This document shows positions 18,275 to 26,335 of a stretch of 64,000 nucleotides of DNA, piece by piece. A program made the position numbers and the translations under genes. The stretch's first letter is position 1. The number at the start of each line of letters is the position of its first letter. The notes beneath the pieces were generated by a model. That model had not been told where the DNA came from. It made no database searches and saw nothing but the letters and a program-made list of their open reading frames with translations. The stretch is taken from the NCBI GenBank assembly GCA_965221575.1, contig CBDCSM010000014.1, positions 809,629 to 873,628 of the forward strand, written 5' to 3'. This DNA is from JAPPHA01 sp965221575. GTDB taxonomy: Bacteria; Pseudomonadota; Alphaproteobacteria; Rhodobacterales; Rhodobacteraceae.

Positions 18275-19140
18275 ACCGCAAAGCCATGCGTTTCATTCCC
18301 ATTGGATTGACCCTGATCCGTAGTCTCCGTTCGGGGCATTGCGAAATCCTGCCGGGCACTGCCCTGGAGGCAGAGATCGATACCCGGACCGAAAAGGGTT
18401 GGTGAGTGGATGTTCGCACGGCTGATTCGACAGTCCGCCCCGAGCTCCTGACAAGGCACGTCTGCCTGCTTCTTCAACACACACTCGAAGGAATTCCCGG
18501 CAAGGATGGATCCCATTCGACCGGCCGGATCGCCCTTATGAACCGAATCGTGGAAGTGCTTTTCGAACATGGCGCAATGGCCGACGGCCGCGTCGCGGAT
18601 GCCGGCCGCCGCCGCCTCGAAGCGGTTTAAAGGCATGCACTCGGCGAAATGCGCTCACCGATTAAACGGCCAGCGCTTTCACTCCGTCGAACCGTGCTCC
18701 TCGACAATGTGAGTTGCGACGTCCGAATCGCCAGCGAAATCGCACGGGAGATTCCCAGTGCAGACAGGATCGGTCTCCCCTGCACTTTCGTGCGCCATTC
18801 CGGGTTGTGGTTGTTTCGCTCCGATCCCGGGAAACCGACAGAAGATGGCGCTCAACCCGGGCTGATTGCTCGCATTTACGTCGAGTCGACCGAATGTCGC
18901 GTGCTCGATGCGCTCGTTGACCTCGGTGCCGTGGTCAGGATCTCCGATGAGGTTGCCCGGACGCAATTTCACACAAAGGCGTGGCAGTTCCACCGAGATA
19001 GCGGGTTACATACCGCCTATGTCGGCTCGTCGAATCTCACGCACACGGTCCGGGTCGACAGCCCCGAATGGAGCATTCGCGTGAGTGCAGGCGAAAAACC
19101 CGAAGTCATGGAGAGATTCGCGATGAACTTCGAAAAGCCG
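18275..19140 (+). pseudogene. Decayed copy of the PLD-helicase gene (5' third only)
   Basis: This matches the start and upstream flank of the intact gene at 26336. Matching protein segments include NRIVEVLFEHGAMAD (18541-18585), PALSLRRT, IASEIAREIPSADRI, LFRS, LDALVDLGA, SGLHTAYVGSSNLTH and WSIRVSA. It is broken by a TGA after EKGW near 18403, a TAA near 18628 and several substitutions; the catalytic HxK is kept as HTK. The match stops near residue EK at about 19135, before the helicase domain. Upstream similarity includes the start-codon region, so promoter and gene were duplicated together. Confidence 0.85.
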
Positions 19141-19618
19141 GTCTGCCGTTGCCGCAACCACCGCGACTGTCTGTTGCCGAGCCGTTATCCGGCTTCTTCG
19201 CGCAATGTGAACGGTTCCGGACTCCGCCAAGCATGGACTTTGCGAGAGATGGGCAGTTTCCGATGGTCGATTGATGTCGTCCCCAACGGTCAATGCACGA
19301 ATTACGGGCGTAGAGGTCATACATCTCGAATTGGGACGACCTCCCCGGCGCCGGCGGCGCGGTTCAGCCTTTGCCAGGAAAACAGCGGAAATATCCATTC
19401 CTGCCGCAATTCGGAGATCTCCGAGGAGCCGGTGCACAGAGCATCGCGTGTCCGGGACCGGACTCCGGTACGGCTGCCCCGTCCGGTACGCGTTGTCGCG
19501 TTCCCGGTTGGGGGTCGGGTTCAACTTGTCGTTACTGGAACGCCTTGACGGCATCCGGGGCGGTGACCGTCATGGAGATGAGCATCTGTCGTTTTGGTGG
19601 ATTTCCGCCTTGATGCGT
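19141..19618. other. Sequence between helicase remnant and LysR gene
   Basis: No supported gene. Frames on both strands are open for 70-180 codons but read as arginine-rich shadow sequence. This may be the deleted and scrambled remainder of the helicase copy. Confidence 0.4.
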
Positions 19619-20545
19619 CTACTGCACTCGTCCGTACCTTTCCCGCAATACCGAGAGCATGTCTGCAAGCAAGGGATATCGGAGAGCCGTTCGACGAAAC
19701 ATGACACCCGACTGAAACGTCCAGGGGCTGATTTCGATCGGCAGCGGCACGACGCCGAAGGGCTCGGCGATCGACAGCAACGGTGACGGGAGGCAGGTGA
19801 CTGTCCTGGACGACCGGAGCATCTCCAAAACCGAAGTGACCGAGTCCGCCAACAGGGTCGGCTGCGGCCGCGGCAGTCCATTCGCGGCAAAGAGAGTCCC
19901 GACGCGTCGAACCAGTTCCGGATCGAGCCGGAACATCGACCAGGAACAGTCTACGAGATCATTGAGCGTGATCTCTGAATTTCTATGCAACTCATGGTCC
20001 CGATGCGCCAGGAACAGCGTATCTATCTCCGACAGGGGTTCGTACACGAATGTATCGTCGACGGGCGAAAAGGATTCGAGTGACCCGAGCGCCATGTCAA
20101 TCCGGCCTTCGTCGAACAGGTCGGCGAACCGCGGCCCCGAACTCCGAATGATGGTAAACTGTGCCGACGGCAGTTTGGCGTGCAGGAGAGATAGAACCTG
20201 CGGCAGAAGCACCGATGACCACACGGCACCGGCAGCGATCCGAAGATTGCCTCGCCGGCCCTGCGCCATTTCGGCCATTTCGCGTTCGATGAGCTTGCAC
20301 TCGGTTTCGACCTGCGCTGCCCGTTCGTAGAGCGCCTCGCCGAACCGTGTCAGGCGAACCCCGCGGCTCGATCGCTCAAACAGCGTGACCCCCAGTTCTG
20401 CCTCGAGTTGTTGAATGCTTTTTGAAAGTCCCGACTGAGTGAGCGACAGTTTTCTGGACGCCTGGTGGATATTACCCGCCCTTGATGCAGCCAGGAAGTA
20501 ATTCAGCATGCGCAGGGAACGAAGCATACTATGACTTTTCCTCAT
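19619..20545 (-). CDS. LysR-type transcriptional regulator
   Basis: The 308-residue protein has the LysR N-terminal winged helix (LNYFLAASRAGNIHQASRKL then LSKSIQQLEAELGVTLFER, about residues 10-55) and a periplasmic-binding-protein-like effector domain from about residue 95. The start at 20545 is favoured; 20527 is an alternative. It diverges from tctB-tctA-sulfatase-tctC across 98 bases that must contain both promoters. LysR proteins usually regulate the divergent operon in response to its substrate, so it probably senses the imported acid or sulfate ester. Confidence 0.93.
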   Translation of the reverse strand: MRKSHSMLRSLRMLNYFLAASRAGNIHQASRKLSLTQSGLSKSIQQLEAELGVTLFERSSRGVRLTRFGEALYERAAQVETECKLIEREMAEMAQGRRGNLRIAAGAVWSSVLLPQVLSLLHAKLPSAQFTIIRSSGPRFADLFDEGRIDMALGSLESFSPVDDTFVYEPLSEIDTLFLAHRDHELHRNSEITLNDLVDCSWSMFRLDPELVRRVGTLFAANGLPRPQPTLLADSVTSVLEMLRSSRTVTCLPSPLLSIAEPFGVVPLPIEISPWTFQSGVMFRRTALRYPLLADMLSVLRERYGRVQ

Positions 20546-20643
20546 CGATTGTGGATTATAATTCGTTTTTTCTTCATAGTTTGCAACGTTAAACTGATGC
20601 TGCCGGACGGATTGTGTTCCAACAGTCCGAACGGGGGGTAGGC

Positions 20644-21129
20644 ATGCTTCATCAACGGGACGGACACGGACATCGCGGGGCAAGTGCCGCATTGTTCCTC
20701 TTCGGCGCCGCTGTGGTTTTCTTGTCCTGGTCCTACGAAATTGGCGAGTTGCGGCGCATGGGGCCCGGGTATTTTCCGATGCTTCTCGGTGTAACACTCT
20801 GCGTCTTTGCAATTCTGATCGCCGTGCAGGATGCGAAGAAACGAAAGGCGCGCAATGAAAGCCCCGTCGAGACCATGCAACCCCTTGCCGTTCTCCGGGT
20901 CCGCTGGCGCCCACTCTTTATGCCCCTGCTTGCGATACTCCTATTTGCGTCACTCCTGGAATCAGCAGGACTTGTACCGGCGGTCGTTGCCTCAGTAACA
21001 GCGGCGGGTTTCGCGGAACGCAGCAATTCGCCGTTTGTCATCGCCGTCATTGCTGCCGTGACGGCGGTCTTCACGTCTGTCGTGTTCGTTCACCTCCTCG
21101 GCATTCCCCTGCGGCTCTTCGCGGTCTGA
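20644..21129 (+). CDS. tctB: TTT-family small membrane subunit (TctB-like)
   Basis: The 161-residue protein has four hydrophobic segments (about residues 15-33, 44-62, 86-106 and 125-155) and the TctB signature IGELRRMGPGYFPMLLG following the first helix. It forms the membrane complex with TctA. The ATG at 20644 follows GGGGGG-TA at a suitable distance, which decides it against an upstream GTG (20614). Its TGA shares a base with the next ATG, so tctA is coupled to it. Confidence 0.92.
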   Translation: MLHQRDGHGHRGASAALFLFGAAVVFLSWSYEIGELRRMGPGYFPMLLGVTLCVFAILIAVQDAKKRKARNESPVETMQPLAVLRVRWRPLFMPLLAILLFASLLESAGLVPAVVASVTAAGFAERSNSPFVIAVIAAVTAVFTSVVFVHLLGIPLRLFAV

Positions 21130-22646
21130 TGGCTGTCCTCGACCACATAGCGGTCGGATTTGCGGCGGTCTTCACGCTCCAGAAGCTGGCGTACTGCTTC
21201 TTCGGCGTTTTCATGGGCATGCTGATGGGGGTGCTGCCCGGCATAGGCGCCATGGCAACGATTTCGATGCTGCTTCCGATCACTTTCTATGTACCGCCGG
21301 ACGTCGGGCTGATCATGCTGGCAGGAATCTACTACGGAGCACAATATGGCGGTTCGATCGCCTCCATTCTCCTGAATCTCCCCGGTACGCCATCATCAGC
21401 CGTCATCTGTCTCGACGGTTATCCGATGGCCAAGCAGGGCCGCGCCGGACCGGCGATCTTTCTGACGACAATCGCGTCCTTTCTCGGCAGCATGTTCGCG
21501 ATTCTCCTCCTGTTGACGATCGCACCGTTGGCAGCACGGCTTGCCTTGACGTTTGGTGCGGCCGACTACTTTTCGCTGATGATACTTGGGTTGATTGCGG
21601 CCGCATCACTCGCACAACACGGTGTCGTGCGAGGTCTGGCGATGGTTACGGTTGGCCTTTCTCTGGGAATGGTCGGCACCGACGTCGCCTCGGGGACCTA
21701 CCGGTTCACGTTCGGCCTGCTCGACCTCGCGGACGGGCTGAGCATCATCGCCATGGCCATGGGGCTGTTCGGTGTTTCGGAGATCATTTCCAACCTGGTC
21801 TCGGGCATCCACCGTCACCGAACGCCCGACAGGGTCGCCCTGAGCGATCTCGTACCCACGCGAGGCGACATGCGTCAGTCTTCGGGTCCGGTTGCGCGCG
21901 GCGGAATCATAGGTGCGTTTCTCGGGATCCTGCCAGGGACCGGCGCGTCAATCGCCGCATTCGTGGCGTACGGATTCGAGAAGCGGATTTCCAGGACCCC
22001 GGACGAATTCGGCAAGGGGCACGTGCCCGGCATCGTTGCGCCGGAATCAGCCAACAACGCGGCTGCGCAGGCAGCGTTCATCCCGACGCTGACCCTCGGC
22101 ATCCCGGGGGATGCGGTCATGGCGCTGATGATGAGCGCGCTGATCATCCACGGCATTCAGCCAGGGCCCACGGTCATCGAAAGCCATCCCGAACTGTTCT
22201 GGGGACTGGTTGCCAGTTTCGTCATCGGAAACGTCCTCCTGCTGATCATGAACCTGCCGCTGATCGGCATATGGGTCCGGTTGCTGACCATACCTTACCG
22301 TTTCCTCTACCCGGTCATTCTCGTGCTCATCTGCGTCGGTGTCTACGCAGTCGGCAGCAATGCTTACCACGTGGTCCAGGTCTTCGTGTTCGGATTCCTC
22401 GGCTATCTCATGATGCAGGTGAGGCTGGAGCCTGCGCCCTTGTTGCTTGGGTTCGTCCTGGGACCGTTGCTCGAAGACAATTTCCGCCGCGCCCTGATCC
22501 TGTCGCGTGGCGATCTCGCCGTGTTCATCGAGCGTCCAATCAGCCTGTCACTGCTTCTCGCAAGCGTCGCCGTGATCGCGTTTTCACTGCGTCGACCGGT
22601 CGCAGCCATGCCTGATGTCGATCGTTCGAAGGGGTCGTCACAATGA
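21129..22646 (+). CDS. tctA: TTT-family large membrane subunit (TctA-like)
   Basis: The 505-residue inner-membrane transporter carries the TctA motifs GVLPGIGAMATISMLLPITF, ILLNLPGTPSSAVICLDGYPMA and the second-half repeat GIVAPESANNAAAQAAFIPTLTLGIPGD. Around ten to twelve membrane segments are expected. It overlaps tctB at its start and the sulfatase at its end (4 bases), so one message encodes tctB-tctA-sulfatase and probably tctC. It differs clearly from the TctA-B fusion at 15.7-17.7 kb, so the two clusters are not recent copies. Confidence 0.95.
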   Translation: MAVLDHIAVGFAAVFTLQKLAYCFFGVFMGMLMGVLPGIGAMATISMLLPITFYVPPDVGLIMLAGIYYGAQYGGSIASILLNLPGTPSSAVICLDGYPMAKQGRAGPAIFLTTIASFLGSMFAILLLLTIAPLAARLALTFGAADYFSLMILGLIAAASLAQHGVVRGLAMVTVGLSLGMVGTDVASGTYRFTFGLLDLADGLSIIAMAMGLFGVSEIISNLVSGIHRHRTPDRVALSDLVPTRGDMRQSSGPVARGGIIGAFLGILPGTGASIAAFVAYGFEKRISRTPDEFGKGHVPGIVAPESANNAAAQAAFIPTLTLGIPGDAVMALMMSALIIHGIQPGPTVIESHPELFWGLVASFVIGNVLLLIMNLPLIGIWVRLLTIPYRFLYPVILVLICVGVYAVGSNAYHVVQVFVFGFLGYLMMQVRLEPAPLLLGFVLGPLLEDNFRRALILSRGDLAVFIERPISLSLLLASVAVIAFSLRRPVAAMPDVDRSKGSSQ

Positions 22647-24220
22647 GTGAGCGACGCCCGAACTTCCTCGTCATCAGCACCGATCAGCAGCGGGCCGATC
22701 ATCTCGGATGCTACGGTGCGAAAGTGTTGAAGACGCCAAATATCGACTCGCTGGCATCCCGGGGAATTCGCTTCGAACGTGCCCATGTCGCCTCGCCGGT
22801 ATGCATGCCCAATCGTGCCAGCCTCATTACTGGCCGCATGCCGTCGCTGCATGGACTGCGCCATAACGGCCTTAACCTGTCTCTGGATTCAACGACGATC
22901 GGTGACGTACTCCGGGCGGATGGCTGGGCCACCGCTCTCGTTGGTAAGGCGCATTTCCAGCAGTTCACGCGGAAGCCGTCGCCGATCCTGGCCCGGCGGA
23001 CACTCGTACCGAACCCGCACTTTCCGGAAGCACGCATTTCCGCCGGCAATCGTTACGACCAGGAAGTCGCGCAGAACTGGCGCGATGATCCCTGCCATGA
23101 CCTGATGTATCCCTACTACGGATTCGAGTCGGTCGATCTCACAGTCGAGCATGGCGATCTCGTCGAAGGCCATTACTCGCGTTGGCTGGCCGAACGCCAT
23201 CCTGAACCCGACAGTTTGCGCGGCCCCGAAAACGCCCTTGAAGGTGAACCAAGGGCGGCGCCGCAGTCATGGCGAACCGCAGTTCCCGAAGAACTCTACT
23301 CGACGCGGTACATCGAGGAGCGCTCGATCGATCGCCTGAACGAGTTCGCCCGGAAACGCGATACCCCGTTTTTCCTCTGGGCAAGTTTCAATGATCCGCA
23401 CCATCCCTTCACGCCTCCAGGACGATACTGGAACATGTACGATCCCGATGAGGTAGACCTGCCGATTTCGTTTGCCTTGAGTGAAAGGGCGGACTGGCCG
23501 TCACGCCTAGGCAAGTTGCGTCGCGACGGGTTGGCCAGCCTGACCGGTACTGCTGCGATCGCGGTCGACGAAGCCGAGTTGCGCGCCGCGGTCGCCCTGA
23601 CCTACGGCATGATCTCGATGGTCGACGACGCCGTCGGCGCCATTCTTCGCGAACTCGGGAAACTCGGTCTCGAAGAGGACACGATCGTCATCTTCCTGTC
23701 CGACCACGGTGACCTGATGGGTGAATTCGGCCTCCTGTTCAAAGGGCCATTCCATTACCAGGCGCTCATTCGCATCCCATTGATTTGGGCGGACGGCCGC
23801 TTATCCGGCACACGGCACCACTGCGGATACGTCAGCACGATCGACGTTGCCGCCTCGATAATCCATGCTGCCGGCATCGTTCCTTTCAACGGAATGCAAG
23901 GCCGTCCGTTTATCAATGATAACGGAGCGCCGGTTACCAGCCGGGAATGTGTGCTCGTCGAGGACGAAGTCCAGACCCAGTTGCCCGGCCACGAGTTACG
24001 CGGCCGGGTCCGCACTCTATTGGCGGACGGCTGGCGGCTCACGATTTATGACGGCGTCGAGCCGGGCTACCTCTACAATCTGAATGACGACCCGAACGAA
24101 GTGGACAACCTCTGGGATGAGCCGTCCGCACAACTGGTCCGGTCCAAAATGATGGAACGGCTGGTACGCGAGATGATTGCCCATTCCGAGACTTCCCCTT
24201 TGCCGGAATATGCTGCGTAG
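22643..24220 (+). CDS. Type I sulfatase (arylsulfatase/alkaline-phosphatase superfamily)
   Basis: The 525-residue hydrolase removes sulfate from an organic sulfate ester. The N-terminal metal motif is FLVISTDQQRADHLGCYG, and the active-site CxPxR is seen as CMPNR near residue 54 followed by ASLITGR; the cysteine is normally converted to formylglycine by a separate enzyme, not encoded here. The second metal site is IFLSDHGDLMGEFGL near residue 350. I see no signal peptide, so it should act in the cytoplasm on substrate delivered by the neighbouring TTT transporter. It could also be a phosphonate or choline-sulfate type; the substrate is unproven. Confidence 0.93.
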   Translation: MSERRPNFLVISTDQQRADHLGCYGAKVLKTPNIDSLASRGIRFERAHVASPVCMPNRASLITGRMPSLHGLRHNGLNLSLDSTTIGDVLRADGWATALVGKAHFQQFTRKPSPILARRTLVPNPHFPEARISAGNRYDQEVAQNWRDDPCHDLMYPYYGFESVDLTVEHGDLVEGHYSRWLAERHPEPDSLRGPENALEGEPRAAPQSWRTAVPEELYSTRYIEERSIDRLNEFARKRDTPFFLWASFNDPHHPFTPPGRYWNMYDPDEVDLPISFALSERADWPSRLGKLRRDGLASLTGTAAIAVDEAELRAAVALTYGMISMVDDAVGAILRELGKLGLEEDTIVIFLSDHGDLMGEFGLLFKGPFHYQALIRIPLIWADGRLSGTRHHCGYVSTIDVAASIIHAAGIVPFNGMQGRPFINDNGAPVTSRECVLVEDEVQTQLPGHELRGRVRTLLADGWRLTIYDGVEPGYLYNLNDDPNEVDNLWDEPSAQLVRSKMMERLVREMIAHSETSPLPEYAA

Positions 24221-24260
24221 GATCGGGCGCGGTGCCCGGTCGAAAACGATGGAGGAATAA

Positions 24261-25241
24261 ATGAATAGAATGACACAAATCGTGGCCTGCGCTGTCGCGG
24301 CGACCATGACAGTTGCCGGAGTGACATCATCTGCCTTGGCCGATTACCCCGATCGGGCGGTCAAGATGATCGTCGGGTCGGTTCCCGGCTCGGGGCCGGA
24401 TGTTCTGGCCCGTTCGATGAGCGAAGAATTGGCGGCGGCGCTCGGACAACCGGTCGTCGTGGAAAACAAGCCAGGCGCTGCCGGCAATGTCGCTGCTGCT
24501 GCTGTTTCGCGTGGTGATCCAGACGGTTACGAGATCTTCATCGGAACTATCAACATGGCGATCGCAACCTGGTTGCCTAAAGAACCGCCATTCGATCCGG
24601 CAACGGATTTCGCGATTGTCGGCCGGGTCGCTTCCATTCCCGACGTGGTTGTCGTTTCGCCGGATCTCGGACCGAAAACCGTCTCGGAATACATTGAGCT
24701 CGCCAGGTCGAAACCCGGCGAACTGAACTATTCCAGTCCAGGCGTCGGCTCGCTCCAGCACATGGGTACGGACTCGATGGCAAGCATGAATGACATCGAA
24801 ATGGTGCACGTCCCCTACAAGGGTGGCAAGGCAGCAACCACGGCCGTTCTGGCCCGCGAGGTGGACATGTTCATGGCGGGAATGCCGCCGGCGATTCCGC
24901 ACATCAAGACCGGAGCACTTCTCGCCCTGGCAGTGAGCAGTGCCGAGCGGTTCGCGCTGCTCCCTGATGTCCCGACACTGACGGAAACCGTGATGCCAGG
25001 ATACTCGGCGGAAGCATGGTACGGGCTCTTCATGGCAAAAGGAACGCCCGACGACATCGTCGCAACCGTGAATGCCGCGGCAAACCAGGCCTTGTCCGAT
25101 CCGAACGTCATCGAGAGATTTGCCAATGCGGGCGCTGCTGTGGAAACAAGTACGCCTGGGGAATTTGCCGAATTCGTTGCCACGGAGTCGGCTCGGTGGA
25201 AGATGAATCTCGAAGAGTTGGGACTGGCCGGAACCCGCTGA
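24261..25241 (+). CDS. tctC: TTT-family periplasmic substrate-binding protein (TctC-like)
   Basis: The 326-residue protein has a signal peptide (residues 1-27, cleavage after SALA) and canonical TctC motifs: VKMIVGSVPGSGPDVLAR, VVVENKPGAAGNVAAAAVSR, and VHVPYKGGKAATTAVLAREV near residue 180. A GGAGGAAT ribosome site precedes the ATG. It is 40 bases after the sulfatase and completes the TTT set. Delivery of a sulfated carboxylate is a reasonable guess from context. Confidence 0.95.
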   Translation: MNRMTQIVACAVAATMTVAGVTSSALADYPDRAVKMIVGSVPGSGPDVLARSMSEELAAALGQPVVVENKPGAAGNVAAAAVSRGDPDGYEIFIGTINMAIATWLPKEPPFDPATDFAIVGRVASIPDVVVVSPDLGPKTVSEYIELARSKPGELNYSSPGVGSLQHMGTDSMASMNDIEMVHVPYKGGKAATTAVLAREVDMFMAGMPPAIPHIKTGALLALAVSSAERFALLPDVPTLTETVMPGYSAEAWYGLFMAKGTPDDIVATVNAAANQALSDPNVIERFANAGAAVETSTPGEFAEFVATESARWKMNLEELGLAGTR

Positions 25242-25258
25242 ATCACTGGACGACTCAA

Positions 25259-25282
25259 CCGGCAGCTGCCCCAAGCTGCCGG
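25259..25282 (+). terminator. Hairpin after the sulfatase-TTT operon
   Basis: CCGGCAGCT and AGCTGCCGG form a perfect 9-bp stem with loop GCCCCA, 18 bases past the tctC stop. No T run follows, so it may protect the message end or act as a weak terminator. Confidence 0.6.
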
Positions 25283-26335
25283 TCGTTCGGGAAATGCACA
25301 AGGAGTCATTCGACCTCACTGTGGCTTTGGTGCGACGCCGTCGCACCGTGGCCGCCGTGATTTCGCACGACCATTCACAGGCCCGGATGCACGCCCTGGA
25401 TCGGGACCGAAGGCCGCTCGCCACGTGGCCAGTCCGGTTTCTCTTGATCGAAGCGAAGAACTCTAATCGTTCCCTGCAGTCCGGCTTGGGATGTCGCATC
25501 TTGTCCGAAAATTTGCGTTCAACTGAATACTGAATTCCTCGGAATCCTTTCCCGTCATTCACCCTATTTGCCGGAACCCCGGCCGGTCGTTCCCGGGCGT
25601 CACAGATTCGGGCGCCATTGCGCCTCGCACAGACCAACGAAAACGTACTTCGATACAGCTTCCACCCGTGCTGCCAACGATCCTTGCGTGTTACCCGGGG
25701 ACCCCGTCGAACACTGAAGGAGTCGATGCCTCCTCCGAACGCATCCGATTCGCAACTGTGTTGTCAATTGTCGCCTCTCGGAAAAAACGCGATATCCATG
25801 TCCGGAACGGACGTCATCGGGATCGATTTGGCCAGGTGGAATATTCGGCGTCACGGCACTGCACACGACCGTCAGTACATGGCACGCAAGCGACACCATT
25901 CCGCAATCACTATTGTCGCGGTCAATGATTTCCCATTCCCCGGCTGGTTTCCGCGGTGTCCGCGGTCGCGGGGGAGATCAGGGCGACTGGTCCCGGCAAA
26001 TGCCATATCGTGCCCGTCGGACAACCTCACTGACGGCTCGCCCGGCTGCGGAACGCCTTCCTGTGACGTACTTTCGGTTCGACATCCGGTTTGGCTGCCT
26101 CTACCGGTGTCCGCGTCTCCTGGTGCGGTCGAGTCCAGTCGGTTCAACCATGCTTCCGTCCTGGGCTGAGGTACTGGAAGATGCTATGAGCTCCGTCTCA
26201 TGAAGATGACCGTTTGCAATTCCAGTTGTTCGCCCGCTCGGAACTCCGAGGGGCAGCACACAGATCAAACCAAGCTTTCCGGGACTTGTTCGTCGTGACA
26301 GCAAAACCGTACGTTTCGTTTCGGTTGGATTGGTC
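25283..26335. other. Long intergenic region with a fragment of a second LLM gene start
   Basis: About 1.05 kb without an intact gene. Part of it (25515-25680) is related to the LLM oxidoreductase start and upstream region near 12.3 kb. The last 60 bases match the flank of the decayed helicase copy at 18.28 kb. The rest shows only open frames without family features. Confidence 0.5.
25515..25560 (-). pseudogene. Leftover start of a second LLM-type oxidoreductase gene
   Basis: On the minus strand the reading EEFSIQLNANF matches VEFSIQLSAYY at the start of the intact LLM protein (12313). The codons just before (GKDSE against GKDFV) also match, and about 70% of the next 60 upstream bases align with the upstream region of that gene. 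After about ten codons the similarity ends and stops appear. Confidence 0.6.

Noticed and set aside
19271..19618. Plus-strand frame starting ARITGVEVIHLELGRPPR, resembling an enolase-superfamily start
   Set aside because: Similarity covers fewer than 20 residues and the rest is arginine-rich without motifs.
24327..25637. 436-codon open frame antisense to tctC
   Set aside because: Complement of a well-supported binding-protein gene, without a ribosome site or known domain.
25618..26169. 183-codon plus-strand frame before the helicase gene
   Set aside because: No ribosome site and no family features; composition matches the other non-coding stretches.
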